Below, piece after piece: positions 17,588 through 25,968 of a stretch of DNA of 64,000 nucleotides. This DNA is from JAOAFZ01 sp964412815 (GTDB lineage Bacteria > Patescibacteriota > Microgenomatia > UBA1406 > GWC2-37-13). The translations under genes were made by a program, and so were the position numbers. How positions within the stretch are numbered: the stretch's first letter is position 1; every line of letters begins with the position of its first letter. Below the pieces are notes generated by a model. That model ran no database searches. It was not told the origin of the DNA and saw only the letters and a list, made by a program, of their open reading frames with translations. The stretch is taken from the NCBI GenBank assembly GCA_964412815.1, contig CAYPQF010000050.1, positions 118,587 through 182,586 on the forward strand. Direction: 5' to 3'.

Positions 17588-18439
17588 TTATTGAGCTGTC
17601 TTTTGTTGTTCAGCAGCTTCAACGGTCTGCTGAGACATTCCAACCTCTTTCATCTCTTGTAACCGGGGACGAATCACGGTCAGATATTTAAATGCTTCTA
17701 CGATAAAGTATATAAGACCACCGGCCATCAGACCCCAGGTAATCGTATAGGTGGAAGAACCACTATATTTTGCATATTCAAATGATCCAAGGGTTATTGC
17801 AGCACCGGCAAGTGGTACCAGCGACTGGAGAAACAGACGATGTAATGCTTCGAAGCGGAGCGGTTCCTGTTGTTTCTGTACCCGCTGGCGGGCAATAAAG
17901 GTTCCGGCCGTCAATGCAACCGCCGCAACAGCAGCAACAATATACATAAGTTCGGTACGCTGATCTTCCTGTACAAATCCGTCAATTTTAGTTTCCAGCT
18001 GACCGGATGCAGTGGTAATAGTGTTAGAAGCTGCTTCCAGCTGTGCCAGCGCCTGTTCAATCTGCACCGGATCATCATTCTGAATTCCCTGTTTTAATGA
18101 CTGCACTCCTTTTCGTGTCTCGATCAGAGCGTTGGTAATCTGACGAACCTCGGTTTCTACCTGTTTTTCTGTTTTGTCGGTAATTGTATAGCTCTGATAC
18201 AACTCCTCAGACTCGAGCAGCCGGGTTTCCAGCTCTTCGATCTCCGCAATCAGTTGTTCTTTCGGCATATCGGGATTCGCGGTATCAACCATAAACTGAT
18301 CAATAGCAGCGTAGTCTCCTTCGATGCGCTGTCCGACCAGATCAAGGGTCGTTGTTGCAGAAGCAGGAGCGGCAAGAAGAATTACGCTCAGCAGAGTAAT
18401 AATAAAGGTTTTTCCAACCACAGAAATAAGTGATTTCAT
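17588..18439 (-). CDS. secreted/membrane coiled-coil protein, unknown
   Basis: A 283-residue protein with a clear signal peptide (cleavage likely after APASA, about residue 28), an acidic helical region at 30-140 likely to form a coiled coil, and three hydrophobic segments at about 157-177, 205-222 and 233-252. Family unknown. TATACT at 18446-18451 (minus) lies six bases before the ATG, so translation is probably leaderless. It heads a two-gene operon with the three-TM protein downstream. Confidence 0.65.
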   Translation of the reverse strand: MKSLISVVGKTFIITLLSVILLAAPASATTTLDLVGQRIEGDYAAIDQFMVDTANPDMPKEQLIAEIEELETRLLESEELYQSYTITDKTEKQVETEVRQITNALIETRKGVQSLKQGIQNDDPVQIEQALAQLEAASNTITTASGQLETKIDGFVQEDQRTELMYIVAAVAAVALTAGTFIARQRVQKQQEPLRFEALHRLFLQSLVPLAGAAITLGSFEYAKYSGSSTYTITWGLMAGGLIYFIVEAFKYLTVIRPRLQEMKEVGMSQQTVEAAEQQKTAQ

Positions 18440-18477
18440 ACCTATAGTATAACATACTATCGGTCTGCAGTCAAAAT

Positions 18478-19095
18478 TTACGCTTTTGCAGCAGGCTTTT
18501 TATTAACAAAGGCGTAGATAAGAGACACAGTTTCCAGAAGAGCTGCAATCCCAATCAACACAGTCCAGACTGAGATTGTAACCAACGCGACGTGTAAAAA
18601 GATGGTCCACGCAATAATGTAGACAAGCGCATGAATGCGTGTCCACCACTTCCCCATCTGCTTAACAGCCCAGTCGTTTGAGGTAAGGAATAATAACGCC
18701 ATCGGATACAAGGATAACACTCCCATGATCTGGAAGAGTGGCGGATTGGTGGGAATGACACCCGAGCGAATGGTCGGGGCCAGAAAAATGAAAAAGTAAT
18801 GGGTCAGTCCCAGTAAAAAGGTAAGAATCCCCAATTGACGGCGGAACAGCATGACGAGTGCAGTGGCATCATTCCGAATCCCAAAACGGCGGGCAATTCC
18901 GGGTAGTAAGGTAATGATAAACGTAATGACAGCTGCCTGACCGGTTGGTCTGCTAAACAAATAGTAGAAAGTTTGTGATTCCGCTCCTGAAATAATGGCA
19001 TTAAACCCTAATACGGCAAAGGCAAAGAGTCCGATAAAACTGATAAGAAAGAGATTTTGGATGAGTTTTTTGTGTGCAACAGCTGTTTTAAGCAT
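18478..19095 (-). CDS. ferric-reductase-like transmembrane protein (MsrQ/YedZ-like)
   Basis: A 205-residue protein with about six membrane segments. Conserved histidines in GLTHYFF, TRIHALVY and FLHVAL sit where the ferric reductase-like domain binds haem b, so electron transfer across the membrane is the expected role. No FAD/NAD module is fused, as in YedZ/MsrQ, and no MsrP-like partner is in the window. TATAAT lies nine bases before the ATG on the minus strand. Confidence 0.8.
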   Translation of the reverse strand: MLKTAVAHKKLIQNLFLISFIGLFAFAVLGFNAIISGAESQTFYYLFSRPTGQAAVITFIITLLPGIARRFGIRNDATALVMLFRRQLGILTFLLGLTHYFFIFLAPTIRSGVIPTNPPLFQIMGVLSLYPMALLFLTSNDWAVKQMGKWWTRIHALVYIIAWTIFLHVALVTISVWTVLIGIAALLETVSLIYAFVNKKPAAKA

Positions 19096-19209
19096 GATGC
19101 GTTTATTATATCAGGTTTGAAGCGTATGTAAGAAAAAGATACTCATCGAGAGGGAAATGAGAGGAAGGATTTTCAGCTATGAGTTATGTCAAAATAGAAA
19201 AGTATAAGC

Positions 19210-19237
19210 CATAGAAGAACATCGTGGTTCTCCTATG
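19210..19237 (-). terminator. hairpin closing small cassette F
   Basis: Arms CATAGAAGAAC and GTTCTCCTATG pair over 11 positions with one mismatch around a 6-base loop. It lies 30 bp past the stop codon of the 36-codon gene at 19267-19377. In the 19096-19455 gap, this hairpin and that gene are all I can see. Confidence 0.5.
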
Positions 19238-19266
19238 TCTATTTGTATATCCAACAGCGCCTACTT

Positions 19267-19377
19267 TTACAGTTTACTTCGCCTAGCTTTTAGAGCGTCA
19301 ATCTGATCTTGAAGCGACTGCCGCTCAGCCTTCTTCATCGCCTGCTCGATCTGTCGCGTGGATCGACCTCTACTCAT
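19267..19377 (-). CDS. cassette F: 36-residue charged helical peptide
   Basis: A short gene in the gap 19096-19455. It is preceded by a consensus AGGAGG at 19383-19388, five bases before the ATG, while almost no host gene here has such a site. The product is highly charged (many Arg, Lys, Gln, Glu) and predicted helical throughout, starting MSRGRSTRQIEQ. Codons are more GC-ended than in the adjoining 19456 gene. A near-perfect hairpin follows. It fits the pattern of the isolated Shine-Dalgarno-led cassettes elsewhere in the window. Function unknown. Confidence 0.6.
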   Translation of the reverse strand: MSRGRSTRQIEQAMKKAERQSLQDQIDALKARRSKL

Positions 19378-19455
19378 CACATCCTCCTGAGTAAGATGGT
19401 AAATATCGAGAATGTAGTCTACAATATAATGCATAAATAATCAAAAAAGATCAGT

Positions 19456-20019
19456 ATGAAGCCCTTAATTATCCCAAGCAACTTCATTCTTAAAAATGAA
19501 AAAAGTAAAGATGACCTAATGAAAGAGGTAGATAAAATTTTCAAAATTCTGCCTGAAGATACGTTTAAAACTTCGGAAATGAGTATCTCAAGACTTGATA
19601 CAGGGATATTTATTTATATTGATTTTCCTCTATTCTATGCAGAAGATGTAATGGCTTCTCTCGCATTAAGAAAAGTACTTCCACAAGAACTTGCCGGGAC
19701 AGACATTTCGCAATTATTTGAAATTTCAATCCAGGCCTACAGCGATCCCAACACAGAAGATCAATTTGCCAAACTTATCAGGAACCACCCAAAAAAATTC
19801 TTTACCAACGAGGTGAGATATTACTTTGGGGATACAAAGATTACTAAAACAATTGAGATACCTGAAGAAATAAAGATTGATAGAAGACCATTGAGCGATT
19901 ATCCATTGTATTTTTCACCGGTTACTTCAGGAGACAAAACCTATATTCAACGAGTGATTGAGTTTACCCGTAGCCGATTGGAAGAATACTGGCAGATTCA
20001 GACTGCAATAAAACGATAA
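19456..20019 (+). CDS. hypothetical AT-rich gene
   Basis: A 187-residue soluble protein that I do not recognise, without membrane segments or cysteine motifs. The sequence is AT-rich with many AAA, ATT and TTT codons, lower in GC than the neighbouring YchF gene, which may point to recent acquisition. The ATG has no Shine-Dalgarno. A TATAAT at about 19425 on this strand would leave a leader of about 20 nt. It is divergent from small cassette F. Confidence 0.65.
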   Translation: MKPLIIPSNFILKNEKSKDDLMKEVDKIFKILPEDTFKTSEMSISRLDTGIFIYIDFPLFYAEDVMASLALRKVLPQELAGTDISQLFEISIQAYSDPNTEDQFAKLIRNHPKKFFTNEVRYYFGDTKITKTIEIPEEIKIDRRPLSDYPLYFSPVTSGDKTYIQRVIEFTRSRLEEYWQIQTAIKR

Positions 20020-20081
20020 CTCATTTCTATATTCTTGACAAAACAATCCCAAACACCTCACAATACGATATAATATCCCCT

Positions 20082-21182
20082 ATGGCAAATCTCTCTATTG
20101 GTATCGTCGGTCTTCCGAACGTCGGCAAATCAACCCTCTTTAATTCGCTGCTGAAAAAGCAGGTCGCCCTGGCTGCAAACTACCCCTTCGCCACTATCGA
20201 ACCGAATGTCGGAATCGTCGAAGTCCCCGATGAACGTCTGCAAAAACTCTCGGATATTGTCCATGCGCAAAAGATTGTCCCCGCTGCGGTGGAGTTTTAC
20301 GATATTGCAGGGTTAGTTCGCGGCGCCTCCACCGGCGAAGGTCTGGGAAACAAGTTTCTGGCACATATACGCGAAGTGGCCGCTATTGCCCACGTCACTC
20401 GCCTGTTTGAGGATGGAGACATCGTACATGTCAGCAACAAAGTTGATCCGGTCGACGATATCAAGACCATCGAAACGGAACTGATCTTTGCCGATCTGGC
20501 CACGCTCGAAAAACAGAAAAGACCGGGGTCCGGGAAACTTTCCAAAGAACAGGAAGTCTTTTTTAGTGCCGTTGATAAACTGAAATCTGCGCTCGATGCC
20601 GGACGTTCCGCCCGCACGGTCGAACTGACCGCCGACGAGCATGACGCAACTCGTCAGCTCAATCTGCTCACCATGAAGCCCACCTTATTTGTCTTTAATG
20701 TCTCCGAAGAGCAGCTCGAAAACGCCGACGCTACCAAAAGCCGTATCGCCGAGGTCTTAACGGAGGTTGGATCACCGGATGCAACCTATATCTATCTCTC
20801 TGCCAAGCTGGAAAATGATGTGTTGAGCTTTTCAGAAGAAGAACAGAAAGAATATTTACAGCAGTACAGCCTCGAAGAAACAGGCCTGAATCGCTTAATT
20901 CGCACCGCTTATCATACCCTCAACCTGATCTCCTATCTGACTGCCGGAGAAAAAGAAGTGCGTGCCTGGACGATTCCGGTAGGCACACTGGCACCGGATG
21001 CTGCGGGGGTAATTCACACTGACTTTATCAAACACTTTATTAAAGCGGATGTTGTTCCGTATGCTGCGTTTGTTGAACTGGGCGGATGGGTTAAATGCCG
21101 CGAAGCGGGAAAAGTAGTCTCGGCTGGGCGTGATTATATCATGCAGGACGGCGATGTTGTCGAGTTTAAAGTGAATGCATGA
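20082..21182 (+). CDS. ychF: Obg-family ATPase YchF
   Basis: A 366-residue YchF/OLA1 protein. The G1 loop is GLPNVGKST (10-18), switch/G3 is DIAGLVRGAS, and in place of the GTP-specific NKxD it has FNVSEEQ, the change that makes YchF prefer ATP. The C-terminal about 85 residues form the TGS domain, ending with IMQDGDVVEFK. It associates with ribosomes and is linked to stress control. TATAAT at 20069-20074 lies seven bases before the ATG. Its stop codon overlaps a following ATG (ATGA), which implies coupling to the broken kinase gene downstream. Confidence 0.95.
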   Translation: MANLSIGIVGLPNVGKSTLFNSLLKKQVALAANYPFATIEPNVGIVEVPDERLQKLSDIVHAQKIVPAAVEFYDIAGLVRGASTGEGLGNKFLAHIREVAAIAHVTRLFEDGDIVHVSNKVDPVDDIKTIETELIFADLATLEKQKRPGSGKLSKEQEVFFSAVDKLKSALDAGRSARTVELTADEHDATRQLNLLTMKPTLFVFNVSEEQLENADATKSRIAEVLTEVGSPDATYIYLSAKLENDVLSFSEEEQKEYLQQYSLEETGLNRLIRTAYHTLNLISYLTAGEKEVRAWTIPVGTLAPDAAGVIHTDFIKHFIKADVVPYAAFVELGGWVKCREAGKVVSAGRDYIMQDGDVVEFKVNA

Positions 21183-21277
21183 CCGAGGCAGGATCGCGTT
21201 CTCACGAACAGATTCGCGGCAGAAACGTTACTCCCAAAGAAGTTTTTTTTAAACCCGGAGCCAAACCCGTACCGTAG
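21179..21277 (+). pseudogene. 5' fragment of the frameshifted kinase-like gene
   Basis: An ATG overlaps the ychF stop in an ATGA junction and opens a 32-codon frame that ends at TAG 21277. One reading frame away, the sequence continues without stops into the kinase at 21355. Restoring one base around the CCC run near 21268 would join them (GAKP to TVEGSLV). The junction strongly suggests this is the genuine start of the kinase gene, making a 370-residue protein, with a one-base loss in this sequence. Confidence 0.55.
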
Positions 21278-21354
21278 AAGGTTCTCTCGTTATCCCCTCT
21301 CCAGAAACCTACTTTACGGATGCAGAACGATCACAACAGCCGGAAGGAGCGTTT

Positions 21355-22284
21355 GTGGCAGAAGCCAGTCACCGGTTCCAGCTCAACAGGCGGGACCTGG
21401 CACAACAGCAGCTCAACGGGCTGGACTATGACGAACAGCCGAACGGCGTAGTTGTCTTTGCAAAAGATCTGCAACGAAAACTCGATGTTGCGATTAAGTT
21501 TCTCAATCCATGGAAACTCCGGTATAAGTCAGGCAATACCAGACAAGAAAGGGATATCCGGGAAAAAACTGCCGAGTTTTATCACGAAGCAAAAGTACTT
21601 CAGAAACTCAATCATCCCCATATTGTGAAGATTCATGGAGTGGTACTCGAACAGGTAAACGGGATGGAAGTACCGGGAATCGTACTGGATAAACTGCAAC
21701 AGATTCATTATCAGCGAATGCAGCCGGGTAATGTGCTGCAGATGGTCGAACAGATCGGTGCCGCTCTGGATTATGCAGAGTCACAGGGCATTATTCATCA
21801 GGACGTAAATCCACATAATCTGCTGTTGAATGACGAAGGTCAGTTTATTCTGACAGACTTTGGCATTGCAGATGATGCCAGTGAGAGTATGGTTAAAGGC
21901 GGCGGCGCTCCCCCATTTGCGGATGCCTGGCAACAGAATCTCACATCGGCAGAGTCCAAGCAGTTGAAGGGTCGCACCAACCAGTACGGTCTGGCTATGA
22001 CGGCACTCTACGCGCTCAAAGGCTTGCCAGAGGGTGCTCAACTGACAGTAGGTGCCGGTCCCCAGATGCGACTGACTACCGCCGGGCGACCGCTTTCGCC
22101 TGACGTAATGCGAGTCCTGAACAAAGCTACCGCCTATCGACGCGAAGACCGCTATGCTACCTGTACCGAGTTTGTACAGGAACTGCAAACGGCTCTCGGG
22201 CCGGAAGCCAAACGACACATTTCTCCCCGTGTGGGAAAACACACGGGTCTTTCGTTACTCAGCCTCATTGGACTGGGAAGATAA
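21355..22284 (+). CDS. serine/threonine kinase-like protein (likely 5'-frameshifted)
   Basis: A protein-kinase fold of about 309 residues from the GTG at 21355. The ATP lysine lies in LDVAIKFL, the catalytic loop reads IIHQDVNPHNLL and the metal loop TDFGIAD. The loop deviates from the bacterial HRDxKPxN: Lys is replaced by Asn, so activity may be reduced or absent. No transmembrane or PASTA region; a short hydrophobic C terminus. The frame is open upstream of 21355 back to a TAA, and a coupled start at 21179 in another frame suggests the true gene begins there. Confidence 0.72.
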   Translation: MAEASHRFQLNRRDLAQQQLNGLDYDEQPNGVVVFAKDLQRKLDVAIKFLNPWKLRYKSGNTRQERDIREKTAEFYHEAKVLQKLNHPHIVKIHGVVLEQVNGMEVPGIVLDKLQQIHYQRMQPGNVLQMVEQIGAALDYAESQGIIHQDVNPHNLLLNDEGQFILTDFGIADDASESMVKGGGAPPFADAWQQNLTSAESKQLKGRTNQYGLAMTALYALKGLPEGAQLTVGAGPQMRLTTAGRPLSPDVMRVLNKATAYRREDRYATCTEFVQELQTALGPEAKRHISPRVGKHTGLSLLSLIGLGR

Positions 22285-22315
22285 CAGTATTCAGTACTCG
22301 TTGCTCCATCTCTTG

Positions 22316-22344
22316 TTGACAACCACACATATACCATATATACA
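22316..22344 (+). promoter_or_regulatory. consensus promoter of cassette E
   Basis: TTGACA (22316-22321) and TATACA (22339-22344) are separated by exactly 17 bp. A second -10 candidate, TATAAT, lies at 22374-22379. Both would transcribe the small GC-rich gene with a Shine-Dalgarno at 22407-22413. Confidence 0.65.
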
Positions 22345-22419
22345 ACATATAAATTTAGACTGTCAGAAAAGTGTATAATTAGGTTGAGTCCGGAACAGTT
22401 TCGAGTAAAGGAGCTCACG

Positions 22420-22597
22420 GTGCAAATCATGCAGCTTTGTCGGTGTGATCGCCTCCTGTGCTGTCCTGGTTCACGGCGTGACCCGCCCGGGTCTGAGCCG
22501 GCGCCGCCGCGCGCTGGAGATCGGCCTGGCCGTGTTCGTCGGGGCTCTGCTCACGTTCGCCGAGCAGGCCCAGTACCTGATGGGCACCCTGATCTAG
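22420..22597 (+). pseudogene. GC-rich cassette E: small membrane protein, frame broken
   Basis: AAAGGAG at 22407-22413 lies six bases before a GTG at 22420, but that frame runs on through the terminator with an implausible Arg/Pro-rich product. The frame with coding character runs from about 22439 to TAG 22597 and reads VGVIASCAVLVHGVTR, an Arg run, then a membrane helix (LEIGLAVFVGALLTFAEQ). The two join if one base is removed near 22436-22439, giving a protein of about 58 residues with two hydrophobic stretches. Codon use is strongly GC-ended. A GTG at 22445 could start the second frame but lacks a Shine-Dalgarno. Confidence 0.5.
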
Positions 22598-22679
22598 CAT
22601 TCAGGCAGCCCATCAAGAAGCTCGAGGAGTTCTATGACCTCCGTCCACGCTGTTCCCGACTCGGTGCATCTGTGCACGG

Positions 22680-22716
22680 CAGGGTGGGATCTCACATCCC
22701 ACCCTGTTTCTCTTTT
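22680..22716 (+). terminator. intrinsic terminator of cassette E
   Basis: An 11-bp perfect stem, CAGGGTGGGAT with ATCCCACCCTG around a 5-base loop, followed by a T-rich run. It cleanly separates the GC-rich gene from the coiled-coil module at 22760. Confidence 0.85.
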
Positions 22717-22759
22717 TCTGCCGTTTGATTCCCGTACGGTATCCTGCTATGATGAGCCT

Positions 22760-23086
22760 ATGCAACTCAGTGAAGATGCCATTCGTGATATTGATACAGT
22801 CTTTCTTAAAGAGCTTATTCAAAAGCTGCAAAGTGGTGATATGGATAAACCTGCCGCAAAAGTTGCCAGTGAACAGTTTTTGCGGCTGCGCCCGTTTTCT
22901 TCGATTGAAGATCTGACCACAAAGATATCTCAGTTTTTAACCGTATATCCTGAATTTTTAATACTTGATACGGCGGTAAAGCGACATGCAGAGGAGATTC
23001 GCACTCAAATGGTTATCGACCAGATGCGAAAACATATGCTTGCCGGAAATATCGATCAGGCATTACACGTTGCTACCCAGAAATAA
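22760..23086 (+). CDS. module 1, small helical protein (paralogue of 42440 gene)
   Basis: A 108-residue all-helical soluble protein, family not recognised. A core ASEQFLRLRPFSS followed by an acidic helix and VYPEF aligns by eye with ASEMFMRLHPVNS and TYPVF in the gene at 42440-42772. Each is followed by a gene for a coiled-coil protein with a C-terminal membrane tail, joined by TAATG. ATG 22760 is chosen over an upstream in-frame ATG because the latter would translate through the cassette E terminator, and TATGAT sits six bases before 22760. Confidence 0.75.
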   Translation: MQLSEDAIRDIDTVFLKELIQKLQSGDMDKPAAKVASEQFLRLRPFSSIEDLTTKISQFLTVYPEFLILDTAVKRHAEEIRTQMVIDQMRKHMLAGNIDQALHVATQK

Positions 23087-23886
23087 TGGAACCCGTCGTC
23101 TCAGGGATGGCTGACATTGCAGCTGCCGAAGGTACCGCCGATGTTGCGGGAGCTGTGGACGCAGCCGGAGTGATCGAAGGGGCCGCAGGTACGGGAGCTC
23201 AGCTGGAAGGAGCCGGCGCACCTGCCACGCCCGAAAACGGCGGGTTGAGTCCGGCGGAAGCTGCTGCCCGGGCAGATGCACTGCAAGCCGCAGACCAGCT
23301 TTCAGCTCAATTGGGACGTGTCGCTTCCGGAGAAATTTCGCTTGAAGAGGCTCTCAGAGGGCTCAATACGGCCAACCCGGACGTACAGACTGCCCTTGAA
23401 CAATCCGGCCTCCAAACTGGTACTGCTCAAAACGGCAATGAGGCTCCTGCCAACCCGTCAACCCCCACCGGTCCTGATAACTCAGCTACCGGACAGCCGC
23501 GGGAATCTGCAGTGGAACCGGATGTAGTTGCGGAGCCGGACCCCGAAGCGGATGCTGCCGAAGAACAAAAGAAAAAAGATAAAGAAAAACTAAGAGAAGA
23601 GATGGAAATGAAACGGAAAATACAGGCACTGCAAGCAAAAATGTCCGCGCTTGATGTAAAACTGGATGAGGAGCAGTTAAAAGATAACCCTGACGCAGCA
23701 ACAATTGAAAGCCTGAAAGCAGAGATGGTCGCTACCCAACAGGATCTGCAACGGCTGCAAAATGAAGCGTCAAAAAAATTTGATATGAGCCTTTCTAATC
23801 TCGCTCCCTATCTTGCTGCTGCGGCCGCACTGATGACAGCCATCATGCTTGCCAAAAAAATGACCGTCGGAGACCAGAGCCGCTGA
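23086..23886 (+). CDS. module 1, coiled-coil protein with C-terminal membrane tail
   Basis: A 266-residue protein. The first about 150 residues are low-complexity Ala/Gly/Glu/Pro-rich, residues 155-225 form a charged coiled coil (EEQKKKDKEKLREEMEMK), and a hydrophobic segment at about 240-258 precedes a short basic end. The layout implies a tail-anchored protein with the coiled coil in the cytoplasm. Its ATG shares the last A of the previous stop codon (TAATG), so translation is coupled. The 42772-44643 gene has the same position and architecture, only longer. Confidence 0.72.
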   Translation: MEPVVSGMADIAAAEGTADVAGAVDAAGVIEGAAGTGAQLEGAGAPATPENGGLSPAEAAARADALQAADQLSAQLGRVASGEISLEEALRGLNTANPDVQTALEQSGLQTGTAQNGNEAPANPSTPTGPDNSATGQPRESAVEPDVVAEPDPEADAAEEQKKKDKEKLREEMEMKRKIQALQAKMSALDVKLDEEQLKDNPDAATIESLKAEMVATQQDLQRLQNEASKKFDMSLSNLAPYLAAAAALMTAIMLAKKMTVGDQSR

Positions 23887-23962
23887 TACAAACACTGATA
23901 CGCAGCAATCGCCGGCACCTTGTAACATATCCCATTTCATGATACAATGAGCGACTGCTCAG

Positions 23963-24484
23963 ATGAAAATCATCACGATTCCCCACCCCGTCTTGCGACA
24001 AAAAACCAAGCCGGTCCAAAAAATTGATAAAAAGATACAAAAACTGGTGCATGAGATGGAAAAAACACTCGATGCACAACGTGACCCGGAAGGGGTCGGT
24101 CTTTCTGCGCCTCAAGTCGGGTACCTTCTCTCACTCTTTATCGTTTCTCACCCCGAAACAAAAGAACGCGTTACCGTTATCAATCCTGAGATTGTTAAAC
24201 AGGAGGCATTTATGGAAAAAGATTCTGAAGAAGAAAATCTGGAAGGGTGTCTCTCGATTCCCGGAATCTGGGCGCCGGTTCAGCGCTATAACCAGATTCA
24301 GGTAAAGTATCTGGATTTACAGGGAAAGGAACACCTTGAGTGGTTTGAAGACTTTATGGCCGTCGTGGTACAGCATGAAATGGACCATCTCGAAGGAATC
24401 TTATTTACGCAACGCGCACTAGAACAAGGCAACCCTATCTACAAAGAGATCAACGGAAAGCTTCATGAGATTGACTATGTCTAA
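23963..24484 (+). CDS. def: peptide deformylase
   Basis: A 173-residue deformylase with all three motifs: GVGLSAPQ (44-51; Ser replaces the common Ala), EGCLS with metal-ligand Cys96, and HEMDH (138-142) supplying two His ligands and the catalytic Glu. It removes the formyl group from new N-terminal methionine. Length is normal. There is no Shine-Dalgarno; GATACAAT lies about 15 bases before the ATG. Confidence 0.95.
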   Translation: MKIITIPHPVLRQKTKPVQKIDKKIQKLVHEMEKTLDAQRDPEGVGLSAPQVGYLLSLFIVSHPETKERVTVINPEIVKQEAFMEKDSEEENLEGCLSIPGIWAPVQRYNQIQVKYLDLQGKEHLEWFEDFMAVVVQHEMDHLEGILFTQRALEQGNPIYKEINGKLHEIDYV

Positions 24485-24600
24485 CTGTTGTCTGGTATAA
24501 AGCCGACAAAAAACTTCGCGAGAGTATGAACTTATCCTTTTTCCCACAGATTTGCCCATAGACGAGAAAGCGGGTTAAAAATGGATTCGCGGTAAAGGAG

Positions 24601-24906
24601 TTATGCAGTTTTGGCAGACTGATTAAAGACCTTTTCCTGACGCTGTTTTGGCATAAACTTCACGATCTCGATAAAGGGACGCTTGCCATCAGTTAGATCT
24701 TTCTTGACACGCTTGATAACCTTAGTTGCCAATAATACAGTCTTGACTTCTCCTTTTTCAAAGATCTGTACCTTTTGCAAATTTGGTTTAAACAAACGAT
24801 TTACTTTCTGGGCTCTTTTTTTCCAGCGTCCTCCAGCCACACCACGATGATGGGTATGAGAACGGCCATGAATTGTTTTCTTTCCGGTAACGTAACACTG
24901 TTTCAT
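24601..24906 (-). CDS. rpmB: ribosomal protein bL28
   Basis: A 101-residue protein with the bL28 pattern: MKQCYVTGKKTIHG, a His/Arg-rich stretch, RLFKPNLQKVQIF, and KTVLLATKVIKRVKK. The last about 30 residues extend beyond the usual length of bL28. It is a small basic large-subunit protein. The gene stands alone on the minus strand between deformylase and a methyltransferase. The 24485-24600 gap shows no clear terminator. Confidence 0.88.
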   Translation of the reverse strand: MKQCYVTGKKTIHGRSHTHHRGVAGGRWKKRAQKVNRLFKPNLQKVQIFEKGEVKTVLLATKVIKRVKKDLTDGKRPFIEIVKFMPKQRQEKVFNQSAKTA

Positions 24907-24991
24907 ATTCGTATAAATTGAAAGAACTTATATAATATCAGAGTCATAAAATAAATGCAATGCGTATTTATGTGGTATATTCCCCTCTCTC

Positions 24992-25762
24992 TTAGTTTTT
25001 GACAAACAGACGAACATATTCCTCACGAATCGGTCGATCTGTGGGCATTCTAATCTCCGTAAATCCTCGTTCCTGTGGGTTATAAGGAACCCCAACAGTT
25101 CGCTGACCGGCTGAACGTACCAGATGACTAAACTGGAACACGGATCGCACCGTTTCGCCCGCAAGTTGTGCACGATACGATCTGGTGTATGTATCCCGTG
25201 AACCATTTCCACCCAGTCGCTGATATTCGTAAAACCGACCACCGGGTTTCAATAGAGCATGCACCTGATCATACATAGCAGCCACCTCTTCCGGTTCAAA
25301 GTACCCGATAATGGCATTACAGACTACGATATCGGCAGACTCAGAATCGACTATCTGTGATGCCTGCAGTGCGTCCCCCTCAATACCCGTAAAAAACCCT
25401 TTCTTTTTATGTCCAAACGTTCCCGCGGCTACTTCCAACAGCGGCATAACCGGATCAATACCGATAATACTTTTGCATTTCGGTGCAATTGCCAGACTGG
25501 TGTTCCCCGTTCCCGCGCCAAGATCAACTGCGGCGACCGGTCGCTGTTCGTTTTCGCGAACGACCTTTCCGAGAGCTGCGTGGGCGTGAGCATGTTGAGG
25601 AGCGATCAAGACATCGTACCAGCATTTTCCGATGGGAGATTCTTCGGCCATTATGGTGAATGCCTCCCAGACATCACGGCAATCAGTGAGCAACCGGTAG
25701 TTCAGATGCCAGAGTACTTCCGGATCGATCCCCCGGAAGTCATCAGACGCTTCTCCATGCAT
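24992..25762 (-). CDS. SAM-dependent methyltransferase
   Basis: A class I methyltransferase of 256 residues from ATG 25762. The SAM loop is VDLGAGTGNTS (79-89), the acidic ribose-binding residue lies in IIGIDP, and a post-I motif follows in IEGDALQ. The substrate is unknown. The coding frame continues upstream with normal composition (LSEILKLQAQVEQD) to an ATG at 25867 that has TATAAT eight bases before it, but TAA at 25850-25852 interrupts it at codon 6. The real start may therefore be 25867, with a nonsense change, or translation may re-initiate at 25762. Confidence 0.78.
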   Translation of the reverse strand: MHGEASDDFRGIDPEVLWHLNYRLLTDCRDVWEAFTIMAEESPIGKCWYDVLIAPQHAHAHAALGKVVRENEQRPVAAVDLGAGTGNTSLAIAPKCKSIIGIDPVMPLLEVAAGTFGHKKKGFFTGIEGDALQASQIVDSESADIVVCNAIIGYFEPEEVAAMYDQVHALLKPGGRFYEYQRLGGNGSRDTYTRSYRAQLAGETVRSVFQFSHLVRSAGQRTVGVPYNPQERGFTEIRMPTDRPIREEYVRLFVKN

Positions 25763-25968
25763 ATCCTGCTCAACCTGAGCCTGGAGCTTGAGAATCTCTG
25801 AAAGTCGTAATTGATGAATACGAAAATCGGGTTGTAGCGGGACGGGCTGTTACTTTAGACGTGACATTAATTTATATTATAAGATAAAAAACCATTTTAG
25901 CAAGCTGTAATAATATTCTCCCCGTATTCTTAACATTTTCATAAGATACCTCAGCTATAATAGTCATC

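Noticed and set aside
22384..22728. 114-codon plus-strand frame with an Arg/Pro-rich product
   Set aside because: It runs through the cassette E terminator, and its composition is that of a wrong frame in GC-rich DNA. The neighbouring frame has a proper membrane segment and stops before the hairpin.
22634..22759. N-terminal extension of the 22760 gene
   Set aside because: It would be translated through an intrinsic terminator with a stem and T run. The paralogue at 42440 has no matching extension.
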